From Atrina japonica (taxonomy: Eukaryota > Mollusca > Bivalvia > Pterioida > Pinnidae): a stretch of DNA of 64,000 bases. The position numbers and the translations under genes were made by a program. How positions within the stretch are numbered: position 1 is the stretch's first letter; each line of letters starts with the position of its first letter. The stretch lies in assembly GCA_030159075.1 (NCBI GenBank), contig BROG01000233.1, forward strand, positions 906,186 to 970,185, given 5' to 3'. Shown here in pieces: positions 39,129 to 46,822 of this stretch. The notes beneath the pieces were generated by a model. It was given only the letters and a program-made list of their open reading frames with translations. It was not told the origin of the DNA and ran no database searches.

Positions 39129-41438
39129 CGGGGGGGGGGGGTGGGGAGGGGGGGGCGGGGCGTCTAAGTACACAAGAGCTTACACGCTTTTTTTAAAAGC
39201 CTTCTTCAAACGATTAAAAATACATTACGAATAATATCATATACTTTTAGATTTATTATTTGACCTTGTATGATACCATTTTCTCTTTATAAAATTCATA
39301 TACATTTTAAATTGGAGCTCAACTGATGAAGTCTTATTGACAGAAACGATCGTCTTGAGCATTATAACTTTGGTATCATGTTTATGATATTCATACCAAA
39401 TTTTTACTTTAAGAATCAGCATAAATCAGAGTAAAACGTTTGACAATCAAAATTACAATTCTTTGTGTTTTGCGCCACACTCAACAATTGTTCAGTCATA
39501 TGGTCACAACCAGTTTTTAATGGTGGACGAGAGAACCTTAAGTGGGAAGAGATCACATGCTTTCCGCAAGTTAAGGCAAACTTCCTCACAAAAATTAGCT
39601 TAGGTTCCAGTGGGACCCGAACCCACGCTGACTGGAAGTGTAACAACGCGATGCTCTAACCACTCGATCATGGAGGTCCCCGACTATCAGAAAATCAGAA
39701 ATCTAAATAACTTACTATCATAAACAAGGACAGTCAAATCAATCATCGAGCAGGTGTCTGGAACACATAAGCCCTCGATAATCGCAAGTGGGTTTATCTA
39801 GAAAAAAAAATATTCATTATAAGCAAATCTCAGTCTTTATCTCTGTATCTTTCTAAATATGCACAGATGAAAATGCATTTATAATGATAATTACCTTAAG
39901 AAATCTTTTATACCTTAGGCGATTTAGAAAATGATGACTATCCTGAATTCTTTGGATTTTTTCTAAACACAGATGTTGTTTTGTGGAGAATATGATCATT
40001 AGTTTTGGCGAATTAGAACATAACTGGTATCCTGAATGTTTTGGACTTGTTACCAGAGACATACATGTATTCTATTTTGTAAGGAATTTAGCGTATTGAC
40101 CAAACAACCCTAATAATATAAAAAGCTCAGATACAAAAGTATAAATCTTTCGGATGTCCAGGATATAGATACAAATCTGGTTAATAATGGATAAACACGG
40201 ACTCTGGAAATCCAGTGATGGAATCAGGTGCAATGGAGGAGTAAGCTATAACTGTTGACCAGTCACATCCTCCGTGAGTCCACATTAGAATTCAGATGAT
40301 ATATGTGAGGAACAAATTTGCGTTTTGTACAGATGACTCCACAACCACCATCAAACAGGTAACTTAACACATCATTCAGTGAAACAGAGGAATCACATAC
40401 AAGCGTATTATACCGACCATAAAATTTGCGGAACGTTGACATTAAACGCGATTTTCAATATTCCTGTGAGAATAACATTTCAGTAAGTAGTTTACCTCTA
40501 GATATGAAATGTTCAGGGTCTGAACACGCCTGATTATTTGTGAGATATAAACACCATATGCTGGTGATTGAGGGATATTACTACTTAATTGTAATAAATT
40601 TTCGATGGGAAAACCATAATTGTCGCGTTTGTTGAAAAGCCTGGTTGTTTATTTCCGTAGTTTAACTGTTATAATTGAATTGCCATAAATTAAATCGTGT
40701 GTTATGGTTTGATGCCAAAACATAGCCTTTGCTACTTACTAGACAGCCACGGATAATACCGAAGCAATTTTAAAATCTTAATCTTTACCTGGTTTTGTGA
40801 CAGCGGGATGGCCAGGTAGCAGTATTGTCCATTAAATACATGTTCAATGCGGTTATTTTTTGGCACAACGGCCTTGACCCTGTTGCATTCATCAAAGGAT
40901 CCATACCATCGTATATTCCCGTCAACAGCCCCAGCTCCTGGCTTTCCAAATGCATCTATCACTGAACATAAATAAAATGAAACCACTTGATATTTTATTA
41001 ATTAGGAAGAAATCAAGTTCGATTACATATTCCTAATAAATACTAGAACAATGTTACAACCTCAGATACCAAAGTATAAATCTTGAGGATGCCCAAGATA
41101 TTATTACAAATCTAGTGAATATTGGATAAATGCGGACCTCATAGAAGTCTAGTTAGCAAAATGATGGTATCTATTATAAGTACATATATAGAGAAGTGAA
41201 ATGACATCTATACATGTATATCGGGTGAATAACTCTACAAACGATATAACCCTTTATAGAAAGAAAAATCAACATATATATATATATACAGAAAAACAAA
41301 AAAGACAAAACAAAAAAATACATATTGTCGTCTTTCACTTGATAAAGGCCAAGTGGCCGAAAATTTGTGAAATTTGAGTGTTTTTCTGGGTTTTTTTTTT
41401 GGTTTTTTTTTGCATACTGATACTTTCCTTTGGAGGCC

Positions 41439-41498
<60 letters not shown>

Positions 41499-41649
41499 AT
41501 TATTATTACGATATTGAACATTTACTGCGGACCTTGGATCTCAAATCACATATGCAGAATGTAGAAATACAAAAAAGCAAGTGTTCGAACTCTGTCGGAA
41601 CATTGTGTGTTCATGCCTTGTTAAGTCTGTTACTTTGTCATATATATAT

Positions 41650-41696
<47 letters not shown>

Positions 41697-44600
41697 ATTA
41701 TATATATATATATATATATAATGATACGTTTACGCTACATTTGTAGAAAATAACGTCAAGTAAGATATAACGTTACATAACGTCGTTTTAACAAAATTGA
41801 AGTGACGCGATAAAATGATACCATAAACTCCCTATAATTTATCACGATTCAGATCTATTGGAATAAAATTCAATAGTATATATCCGATGAGATATTATTT
41901 AAGAAATCATTAGTACATATTTTTTAAAAAACTTTTTGTTTAACTCAGTGGCATTAATGCTTCTAATATGAACGGCATTTTTTCATTCGCTTAAGTAAAT
42001 AAGGATAAACTATAAAAAAATATATTCAATTTTATAAAGGTAGGAATATGACAATTTTAACATGGAAATTTTTTGTCGACCTGATGTACATACTAGACCC
42101 ATTCAGCTCTCTGAATGAAGCATATATATGTGAGGGAGGTCGAACTTTACATAATATTGTAAATATTGATGTTTTCTTTAGATATGAAGAGGCGTTTTCG
42201 AACTCAAAATCGTTCTGTCGCCCTAGACAGATTACACAATTAAATTTAACTTGAATGGCGTGTTGTCGATGTTCTGTTAGTGTAACATAAATTCCCCTCC
42301 CCGTATATCACCCAGGTCATACGTTGAAGATGTACTCTGACCAAATATTATTATTTCGCTAACTGTGTCGGTCAAATATTAAACACACACCCCGCCCCGA
42401 AAAGATTGTATTTCCACTCGTCTGACAACAGGTACAGTGTATATTGTGTTTGTATACATACCCTACATTTCTTTCACAAATACTTGCATACATGTAAGAG
42501 ATGATATGGTGGAACACTGTATATTAGTGGCGGATCCAGAACTTTCCAAAGTGGAAATGCACGTGTGCGGGGATAATACATTTTTACCATTTAAAATTGT
42601 TATAAAATACATGCCCATGTCCCCCGGAAAGATTGTATTTCCACTCGTCTGACAACAGGTAAAGTATCTATTGTGTTTGTATACCTACCCTACAACATTA
42701 GTTTAAATTTTCTTTCACAAATACTTACATACATTTAACAGATGATGTGGTGAAACACTGTATATTAGTGGCGGATCCAGAACTTTCCAAAGCGGGAATG
42801 CACGTGTGAGGGGATGATATTTTTTTACCGTTTAAAATTGTTATAAAATACATGCCTCACTTCACAAATTTGTCAAATCATCGATTAAATTGTACTGCAA
42901 GAATTCGTAAGAAAGTTAATTTTTCTGAAAAAAATCCGAGTGAAAATTGGAATCATTATACAGCTTCCACGCCCGATATCACAACAAGTCCTCAGATCTC
43001 ACATTGTTTTTCTACGGAACCCGGGAGATGGCATAATTGTGATAAAAAAATATTTCGTGCGAACGGAATAATTATTGCGAGAAAAAAATCCGTGTGAACG
43101 GCATAATCATTGAGAAAAAAGAACGAAATAATTTTTTTCACCACTGTGTCCCCTCCCGGGCCCCGTAGTTTTCTCTTTCAAAAAAGCTATTTCATCAAAC
43201 AAACAAAATTAGATAAATGCTAGGGGTCCAGGGTATGCCTCCCCAGAGATTTTTTTTTTTTTTTTGAAGTCACAAGCCCTGAGAGACCATTTTTAGTTTC
43301 CGGAAACTAAATTTATATTTATTATCTGTTTATCATTCAAAAATATTACATCGATAGATTACAAAACTCAGTAAAATCGATCGAACGGAAATTCAGAGTA
43401 ATAGCTGGGAATGTTTGGTGGTTCGGGTGTGAATTCTTTTTTATTGTTTCCAGAAGCTAGATGTGGACATTTACAGCTTTTCATATGTATTTCATTGATA
43501 AATTGATACCCCCCCCCCGAAAAAAGAAGAAAATTAAGTGAAATTAATTAGCTGTCAGAGGCCGAATACCAGAAGTTTCAGTAGATGCTGCTACTTGCAT
43601 TATTTAATTTTCCATTTTTGAAGCCCGAAAATGCATTTTTAGCTCCCAGATACCAAATCCAAATTTGTGTCCCGGGATTCTGTCCCCAGAAATTTGTTCA
43701 GTTTTACTGACGAACCCTGAGACGACAATGTAGCATTAAATTGGGAGATTTTCAAAGTTTCAAACCGTATTTCTCCTTTTGATTCGCTATGTAAATTTTA
43801 TCTAAAACGGATTAGATGTTAAAGAATTAATACTGCTGGCTGTACTTTTGATTCTTACTGACACAAAGTACGATTTCGAAAATTTACAGACATTCACCGA
43901 ACATTTATTTCTTATTTAATTCATTCGATTTATTAATCATGTAAGAGTTACAGTGCATATGCATTCTTAAGTGTTCATAATCGAAAGTGAATAGAATTGA
44001 ATATATGGTGCAGGAGAGATTTCATTGTCTCAAAGGCGGGTGGGGTGGGGGGTGGGTTAAAACATCATTAAATTAGAAGTGTTGTATGATATATACATTT
44101 TTGTATCTCAAAACTTATTTTAGTTAATCAACAAGACAAAAATCACCTAAGAAATACGTTCCATCTGAAACTTTTGAGAAGTTAATAAGCCAATTTTAAC
44201 TTTCAGACACTAAATACAGACTGTGTTTTTTTTTGTCCTGAAAGTAACACATGCATAGACGCAGGAACGGGAGTTGGAAAATGATATACCTTGTTGTTCA
44301 TGACCACCTTTGAATCTAGAATTAAACGATCGATCTAAATATAGATTAAATAAAAACAGGTGTTATTATTGCGTATTCAAGAGACGAAATTTACCCTTGC
44401 TGAACGCGGCATTTTTATATATAAAAAGTTTGCCTGCTCATTTTTATTTAATAAAAATGTGCAGGCAAAATAATTTGGCTATTTGCTTCCTACGCCACTG
44501 ATTTGTACAAGGCCTACCCAATAAAGGGTTTTCAGCAAAGATGTCGCATGTACAGGTGACAAAAGGTATAAACTGGGAGAGGTCAATATGTAGCTTTAGA

Positions 44601-45858
44601 TCAGACACACAATTAAAACTTGTTTACCTCTTAAAGTATCACATGCTGCGGAAAACTGGTCATTCCCCTCGATAAATGAAACTCGGTGAACTCAACACAT
44701 AGGCCTACATGTAATGCTGGGAATCTTTTGAATTTTTAAAGGGCGTTTTCTGAATGTTCTTCATGTGTAATCACAATATCAGTGATTTTTTCAAGACTAC
44801 CTGAACTTCTTACATACACACATTTTCTTAAGTTTAAACTTCAACTCCATAACCCCTCTTTAGACCCACCATGACAGACTAAGCTGAGAATATATGTAGG
44901 TAACGGTGTCAACAGCGATTACTATTGTGCATAATTTAACATGATAAGATATTATCACAGAAGCATAACAATCTGGAAATTCTGAAACTAAATGCACAAA
45001 AAAGCGGATTTTTTTTATAATTTCAAATAGTTTCTCTTGTAACTAAGAACTATATTTATCATTGGTGAAGTGAATGAAGTGTCTTCTCCCTAAAGTCGAA
45101 TAATCACTTTCTTTCAAAAACTACAGATTTCATCCCGTTTCAATTGTATGTATACAAATATCTATTTTTAAAATGTTTTCGAGATCATAACATTATGTAC
45201 AGGTAACAGTAGGTTGGATTCTGTACTCCCGCGTATGGCGATCCTCATCAATGCGTACGCGATACTAGCCGCGCATCTAAGCCTATATGTTGATAAACAT
45301 GTGTAGGCCTATCTTTAAAAAATATTCCATTGAACGTAAACTTTCAAATTGTAAATCAAGCAAACAAGATGAAGCGCAGTGAGAGAATCACCCGCAGACA
45401 CATTTTCTGTGACGCACCTTTAACCATTGTTTACCTCTCGATATAGAAAGTACGATAAGACCCTTTTTCCTATGGGCTGACACACTTATATATAGGCTAT
45501 AGATAAGATAGAAAGATAAATTGAACTTACTCTGTATTGCCCATTGTGTTCTGTTTACAAAATATTCTGCTGTCAGTTCAAGATTTTTAATACAATTCTC
45601 CGAAATATTGTAACTTGAAGCAACTTTCGAGAATAGCGCTCCATTCTTCTCCGAATAAATGAAATCCGCAAATTCGATCTTTTTTATTCTTTCCATTTCC
45701 GTAAACGCTTCCTCTCTTGCACTGCCAGGCGGTGATCGCTTTATATTCTGTTTTAACATTGCTGCATTTTGTACAGCATTAGCGTATACATTTTCATTTC
45801 CTTCGGTCCGAGTCACAATTAATATCACAAAGCTCAATAATAATGTTCCTAAATTCAT
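17855..45858 (-). CDS. Gene A: NRF-6-like (nose resistant to fluoxetine) membrane acyltransferase, complete, 15 exons
   Basis: Exons (high to low): 45531-45858, 40789-40961, 39716-39797, 38674-38770, 35468-35649, 33509-33676, 32402-32498, 27506-27598, 26863-27028, 25532-25611, 23378-23491, 21879-22002, 21102-21288, 19124-19266, 17855-17977. They sum to 2157 nt: 718 residues plus TAA, with every junction in phase. Residues 1-20 look like a signal peptide. Residues ~85-215 are the Cys-rich NRF domain (C89, C135, C157, C178, C183, C212; N-glycosylation sequons at N84 and N102). From ~229 on there is a multi-pass acyltransferase-3 domain with H320, R323-X10-H334 and R404-F-W-R407, matching the R-X10-H and RXXR signatures of that superfamily. 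Family members are predicted to move acyl groups at membranes; C. elegans nrf-6 affects lipid/yolk transport and drug response. The substrate here is unknown. Introns are large and repeat-filled; paralogue B lies upstream. Confidence 0.93.
18111..18238. repeat. Foldback palindrome, ~50-bp arms, intron 14 of gene A
   Basis: atgtttctgtccgtatcatc ... cgttgtagcggatgg pairs with ccattcgctacaacg ... gatacggatagaaacat; ~25-nt loop. Confidence 0.75.
19124..19266 (-). CDS. Gene A exon 14 (LSWSPFVALGRLTY, conserved His)
   Basis: Residues 632-678. SWSPFVALGRLTYCSYLVH is the conserved penultimate helix region of acyltransferase-3 proteins, ending in a His. Acceptor tattccaacag, donor ATG|GTAAGT. Confidence 0.93.
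19364..19612 (-). mobile_element. Retroelement 3' tail copy (intron 13 of gene A)
   Basis: Starts ctcagataccaaagtacatg and includes gccatggagaagtaagcatc; moderately decayed. Confidence 0.7.
20596..20690 (-). mobile_element. Internal fragment of the retroelement tail (intron 13 of gene A)
   Basis: aatgaaatacgtgaggagtg through aaaaggcaactcaatatttc, lacking the terminal part. Confidence 0.65.
21102..21288 (-). CDS. Gene A exon 13 (two membrane helices)
   Basis: Residues 569-630. Helices at about 571-589 (INLFCWLLATFLALIILYG) and 614-628 (TVWGLCVCWVIFACATG) flank a short loop. Acceptor gtttttcag, donor GGAG|GTAAGTG. Confidence 0.92.
21683..21779 (+). repeat. Degenerate hammerhead-bearing repeat (intron 12 of gene A)
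   Basis: Shared left part (ggccttgtatgataccac); the boxes are mutated (TTGATG, GTAAC) and the right end is replaced by the (GA)n tract at 21785. Confidence 0.6.
21785..21856. repeat. (GA)n microsatellite (intron 12 of gene A)
   Basis: Uninterrupted GA, about 20 nt below the exon-12 donor. Confidence 0.95.
21879..22002 (-). CDS. Gene A exon 12
   Basis: Residues 528-568. YLKPYCRIGPYIIGIVTGYLL is a family-typical loop and helix. Acceptor ctttcatcag, donor AAG|GTTAGC (non-consensus at +3/+4; gene B has GTTAGT). A (GA)n tract starts just downstream in the intron. Confidence 0.9.
23378..23491 (-). CDS. Gene A exon 11
   Basis: Residues 490-526. One membrane helix (GVIVCFVFLLATIITAGA) followed by a short polar loop. 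Acceptor tttatttatag, donor GAAGC|GTAAGA. The exon of gene B at 55333-55446 has equal length. Confidence 0.9.
23543..23791 (-). mobile_element. tRNA-derived SINE (family 1), minus orientation, intron 10 of gene A
   Basis: Same family reversed: tail gtttgtttgtttattg at the low end, box-B and box-A complements near 23735-23785. TACAGCTGTA is duplicated at 23533-23542 and 23792-23801. Confidence 0.85.
24927..25010. repeat. (CA)n microsatellite (intron 10 of gene A)
   Basis: Uninterrupted CA. Confidence 0.95.
25532..25611 (-). CDS. Gene A exon 10 (SWYLANDMQF)
   Basis: Residues 463-488. SWYLANDMQFYVISPL is one of the most conserved stretches of this family. Acceptor cctatttcag, donor TTTTG|GTAAGT. 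Confidence 0.93.
25684..25860 (+). mobile_element. SINE family 2-like copy (intron 9 of gene A)
   Basis: gccgagcgctggatagagca (box A), gattcgagtcctctccgg (box B) and agccgattttgtgaggaaga body. Confidence 0.65.
26382..26460. repeat. (CT)n then (TA)n microsatellite (intron 9 of gene A)
   Basis: CT to about 26433, TA after. Confidence 0.95.
26863..27028 (-). CDS. Gene A exon 9 (LTPAYM helix and WPPNG loop)
   Basis: Residues 408-462. LTPAYMLFLMVDI is a membrane segment, then an extracytoplasmic loop with GPIWPP and a Cys before DTWWKNLLYINNF, the strongly conserved NRF-6 pattern. Donor ATG|GTATGG is weaker than most; acceptor tttccatccag. Confidence 0.92.
27506..27598 (-). CDS. Gene A exon 8 (membrane helix and first half of RXXR)
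   Basis: Residues 377-406. GLLVSYLTLREL is a helix and loop; the exon ends in FYFHRFW, with R404 opening the RXXR signature completed by the split Arg407 codon. Donor GGAG|GTAAGTG, acceptor atcttaaag. Confidence 0.9.
27940..28335. repeat. ~400-bp dispersed AT-rich repeat, intron 7 of gene A
   Basis: ataaacaggcataaaaatct, ggtcagactcagtgtggtat and tacccctttaaagcg; contains an extra segment (actgggggctggaggcctct) absent from the 29.4-kb copy. Confidence 0.7.
28788..29291 (-). other. Unassigned 167-codon open frame in intron 7 of gene A
   Basis: Longest open frame in the window that is neither a gene exon, a microsatellite nor the RT fragment. It lies between two copies of the ~400-bp AT-rich repeat. 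The predicted product has a hydrophobic stretch near residues 50-70 and no domain I recognise. Codon composition is not distinctive. It may be chance, or a remnant of DNA carried by the flanking repeats. Confidence 0.2.
29385..29810. repeat. ~400-bp dispersed AT-rich repeat, intron 7 of gene A
   Basis: Landmarks: tatacaataacaaaaagagc, cttatattcctatatatttt, tcaattgcaagtgaaaagtg and a terminal gcccctttaaat. Near duplicate of 27940-28335; shares landmarks with 50.08, 58.92 and 63.40 kb. Confidence 0.7.
30165..30870. repeat. Tandem pair of interspersed repeat units, intron 7 of gene A
   Basis: tggccctatctggctgaaat / cgatctggccaaaatgaaca and ttttatcaaaatccttt / ttttatcaaaatcccttc occur twice; ends in a (cagacgga)n tract and ggttcaggtaagcta. 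Confidence 0.5.
31067..32264. mobile_element. TIR DNA element (~0.95 kb) interrupted by a SINE, intron 7 of gene A
   Basis: Long imperfect inverted ends: left tgaaaggtcgtttgggtcag, right complement tgaaaggccgtttggatcac, extending ~140 bp through cttttagcatgcaagtagtg. TA dinucleotides flank both ends (31065-31066, 32265-32266), as in Tc1/mariner-type insertion. No transposase frame, so non-autonomous. Confidence 0.75.
31266..31511 (+). mobile_element. tRNA-derived SINE (family 1), with target-site duplication
   Basis: The head has tRNA-like box A (tggctcagtcggtagcgc) and box B (gagttcgagttc); the body contains gtgggtgttggcacgttaaa and the tail aacaacaataaacaaacaaa. A 10-bp duplication TTGCATGCAG flanks it (31256-31265 and 31512-31521). 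Not a functional tRNA gene. Confidence 0.85.
32402..32498 (-). CDS. Gene A exon 7
   Basis: Residues 345-375, an amphipathic segment ending VDSFFTLS that leads into the next membrane helix. Acceptor tttacatttcag, donor CTAAG|GTATGA. Confidence 0.86.
32578..32657. repeat. (TC)n microsatellite (intron 6 of gene A)
   Basis: Uninterrupted, about 80 nt upstream of exon 7. Confidence 0.95.
33509..33676 (-). CDS. Gene A exon 6 (R-X10-H motif of acyltransferase-3 domain)
   Basis: Residues 289-343. HGIRFLSMSWVVLGHT carries H320, R323 and H334, the likely active-site helix. Acceptor gtttttttttcag, donor AGCA|GTAAGA. It is 6 nt shorter than its gene-B partner at the 3' end, yet almost identical over the rest (see findings). 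Confidence 0.93.
34062..34390. mobile_element. Inverted pair of SINE family 2 copies (intron 5 of gene A)
   Basis: Plus copy 34062-34200 (tctccatggctgaatgga to tggttttgtaag) is followed directly by a minus copy 34190-34390 (ctgacaaaatcagcttgtgt to gtggcggccagtttttaatg). Confidence 0.55.
34430..34695. repeat. Interspersed repeat ending in an (acggacg)n tract
   Basis: gccaagtttggttaaaattg, then cagacggacgacgacggacg and ggccaggtgagcta. A similar terminus is at 30775-30870 (acagacagacggacagacag ... caggtaagcta). Confidence 0.5.
35468..35649 (-). CDS. Gene A exon 5 (first transmembrane helix)
   Basis: Residues 228-287. A membrane helix at about 229-248 (CLLGALMLIGTAYDI) is followed by a polar loop rich in acidic and Asn residues. 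Acceptor tcaattttcag, donor CCCA|GTAAGTG. Confidence 0.88.
35940..37440. repeat. 56-bp satellite array, about 26 monomers, intron 4 of gene A
   Basis: Monomers repeat every 56 bp in the core (for example gaaccg at 36483 and 36539). Each carries a 17-bp near-palindrome GAACCGCCTGGAGGTTC or a close variant, and the stretch tagttataaacacca. A four-monomer higher-order unit is visible: the variant block ccatatatat...catgagag at 36861 recurs at 37085, exactly 224 bp away. Edge monomers are more divergent and contain gataccaaagtattaac. Confidence 0.92.
37548..38345 (-). mobile_element. Longest retroelement copy (RT fragment plus 3' tail)
   Basis: Read on the minus strand it runs RT coding remnant, tail with the TGACCGGTCGACAGGGGATG and GGTCCGTGTTTGTCCA motifs, and a terminal TTTATACTCTGGTATCTGAG. 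The other copies start at the same terminus, the pattern of 5'-truncated target-primed insertions. Confidence 0.75.
37767..38399 (-). pseudogene. Reverse-transcriptase fragment of a retroelement (Penelope-like suspected)
   Basis: A 210-codon open frame in intron 4 of gene A. Residues from about 45 on read as the C-terminal half of a reverse transcriptase: the catalytic box is FRNIDDVL (aromatic of YxDD replaced by Asn, both Asp kept), then LEIKDTT, SYLDIVL, GKLTTKLYDKRDDF and YGVYISQMIRYARAC. The N-terminal fingers and any endonuclease are absent: the element is 5'-truncated near 38345, inside a ~30-bp minisatellite. It continues into the 3' tail shared by all copies in the window. The layout resembles Penelope-like elements, but the family is not certain. 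The changed box and truncation make it inactive. Confidence 0.75.
38365..38495. repeat. ~30-bp minisatellite in intron 4 of gene A
   Basis: Units like taactggagtacaaactactgtac recur about four times. The same unit lies on the far side of the retroelement at 37475-37520 and in intron 4 of gene B at 60830-60885. Confidence 0.65.
38674..38770 (-). CDS. Gene A exon 4 (end of NRF domain; tandem acceptor)
   Basis: Residues 195-226 plus two bases; contains C212. Two acceptors lie 6 nt apart (exon start at 38770 or 38764) and both keep the frame here. The outer one is chosen because the paralogous exon in gene B tolerates only that choice. Donor CCAT|GTAAGT. Confidence 0.82.
39083..39160 (+). repeat. 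Poly-G tract with a pure run of 46 G (intron 3 of gene A)
   Basis: 39083-39128 is uninterrupted G; 39129-39160 continues with G runs broken by single c, t or a. On gene A's transcribed RNA it is poly-C. Confidence 0.95.
39247..39395 (+). repeat. Hammerhead-bearing ~145-bp repeat (intron 3 of gene A)
   Basis: Full-length copy of a dispersed repeat with short inverted ends (atgataccat at 39270, tggtatcat at 39371) enclosing the ribozyme at 39317-39360. Related copies at 16.63, 21.68, 57.89 and 61.07 kb. Confidence 0.8.
39317..39360 (+). ncRNA. Type-I hammerhead ribozyme, core intact
   Basis: In order: stem I 5' strand GCTCAA (39317-39322), CTGATGA (39323-39329), stem II GTC/GAC around a TTATT loop with an A.A pair at its base, GAAA (39343-39346), a very short stem III (ACG-AT-CGT), GTC (39352-39354) and stem I 3' strand TTGAGC (39355-39360), the exact complement of GCTCAA. 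Predicted cleavage follows GTC. The weak stem III resembles hammerheads known from animal retrozymes and Penelope-type elements, which often work best as dimers. The usual G10.1-C11.1 pair is replaced by A.A, which may lower activity. It lies on the strand opposite gene A's transcript. Confidence 0.78.
39460..39683 (-). mobile_element. tRNA-derived SINE (family 2), intron 3 of gene A
   Basis: Minus strand: gacctccatgatcgagtggt head with box A, gggttcgggtcccactggaa with box B, then aacctaagctaatttttgtg and a tail with aacaattgttgagtgtgg. Full length, immediately next to the hammerhead repeat. Confidence 0.8.
39716..39797 (-). CDS. Gene A exon 3 (GLCVPDTC motif)
   Basis: Residues 168-194. GLCVPDTC (C178, C183) is the characteristic NRF-domain cysteine pair. 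Acceptor ttttttctag, donor GATA|GTAAGT. Gene B's exon at 62898-62979 has the same length. Confidence 0.9.
40122..40660 (-). mobile_element. Decayed retroelement copy with RT remnant (intron 2 of gene A)
   Basis: Tail at 40122-40380, then DNA clearly homologous to 37840-38100 (accgacc, cggaacgttgacattaaa, ggatattactactta) with many indels and no open frame. An older insertion than the 37.5-kb copy. Confidence 0.75.
40789..40961 (-). CDS. Gene A exon 2 (NRF domain core)
   Basis: Residues 111-167. Carries the family hallmark DAFGKPGAG, then a GNIRWYGSFDEC segment and QYCYL; C135 and C157 are expected disulphide partners. Acceptor ttatgttcag, donor CAG|GTAAAG, phase 0 exit. Confidence 0.92.
41060..41152 (-). 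mobile_element. Short retroelement terminus (intron 1 of gene A)
   Basis: ctcagataccaaagtataaa, gatgcccaagat, ggacctcatagaagtc; degenerate and short. Confidence 0.65.
41443..41722. repeat. Two (AT)n tracts (intron 1 of gene A)
   Basis: 41443-41508 and 41641-41722 with ATT interruptions. Confidence 0.9.
42398..42856. repeat. Tandem duplication of a ~225-bp unit, intron 1 of gene A
   Basis: aaagattgtatttccactcg ... attagtggcggatccagaac ... attgttataaaatacatgcc occurs at ~42399-42615 and again at ~42625-42856 with small indels. Confidence 0.8.
45531..45858 (-). CDS. Gene A exon 1 (signal peptide, start of NRF domain)
   Basis: Codes residues 1-109 plus one base. ATG at 45858 in context AACAAAATGA is followed by a hydrophobic stretch (LLLSFVILIV) ending near EGNE, a typical secretory signal. 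NIS (84-86) and NRT (102-104) sequons and the first domain cysteine C89 are present. Donor AGA|GTAAGT; the split codon becomes Met110. Confidence 0.88.
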
Positions 45859-45917
45859 TTTGTTTTACTTAAAGTTATATTTTCATTCAGTCTGTCTCGT
45901 TCAAAATAACATTGATC

Positions 45918-45961
45918 AGACTGACCTACTTTTCATTGCATACGGGCACGACTAACATATA
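45918..45961 (-). promoter_or_regulatory. Candidate TATA/initiator pair for gene A
   Basis: Minus-strand TTATAT lies at about 45957-45962 and TCAGTCT, a good initiator match, at 45918-45924, about 64 nt before the ATG. The spacing (~39 nt) is longer than the usual ~30, so this is weak. Confidence 0.2.
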
Positions 45962-46489
45962 AGCAGATCTTCGAGTGCTTCGAGTTATTTTTAACTATGA
46001 CAGACTGCGGTCTTAATCACCGGGTAGCGAGCTTGATTAGTCACTGTTCTAACACATGCGTTACAGAATAGCGACATTTCATGACTGAATTTAAGAATCA
46101 CAAATTTATTGTTTTTTATACACATATCAGAGACTGTCTTCGATATATATCGCAGAATAGAAAGTTGGTTGAGCTTGAGTACTGCTCGAGTTACTTCGGG
46201 TCCATATTAGTTTTGTCATATCAAAATTAAAGACACTGCTGTGTACGTGTTTGTCATTGATAACTGTAAAAAGTCAATATCAGTTATATGTGCGTGCAGT
46301 TACATTCTGTACTTTTGTGTCACCGTCCTAAAAATAACGATCTCCTGTCATATATTTGGTTCATTTTCATTATGTTCGTTTAATGTTTGATTTACGATTC
46401 TTTGTCAAAGCAGTGAAATGTCATAAAATAGGACTGGTTATCTGCAGTGCAATCGCATTATTTGTCTGCTTAAAATCGTTCGATATAAA

Positions 46490-46532
46490 ATGTGTGTGTG
46501 TATGCGCGCGCGCGTGTGTGTGTGTGTGTGTG
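46490..46532. repeat. (GT)n / (GC)n microsatellite
   Basis: gtgtgtgtatgcgcgcgcgcgt then gt repeats. Confidence 0.85.
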
Positions 46533-46545
46533 GATCTATGGATCC

Positions 46546-46705
46546 TTTGTTGTTGTTTAACGTATTTTATCATATGGAGACTTCACCAAATGCCGGTGAA
46601 GTGCTTCAAATGTTGGCCTACGCTAGGCGCTTAAGGCCACTCTTTAGCGTGCTGACACCTACTGTGACACGGAGCCTCGGTTTTTACTGTCTGATCCGAT
46701 GTGTC
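46546..46705 (-). mobile_element. SINE family 1, 5'-truncated
   Basis: tgttgttgtttaacg, tatggagacttcaccaaatg and tgacacctactgtgacacgg match the SINE body; the tRNA-like head is missing. Confidence 0.75.
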
Positions 46706-46723
46706 TATGGAAGAATAATTAGA

Positions 46724-46822
46724 TGTATGTATGTATGTATGTATGTATGTATGTGCGTGCGTGAATGCATGTACATGTGTGTATGTATGTATGTATGTAT
46801 GTATGTATGTATGTATGTATGT
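46724..46822. repeat. (TATG)n microsatellite
   Basis: tatgtatgtatg with a central interruption. Confidence 0.9.

Noticed and set aside
39010..39234. Poly-Gly frame
   Set aside because: Read-through of the poly-G tract.
45659..45955. 98-codon plus-strand frame
   Set aside because: Antisense shadow of gene A exon 1.
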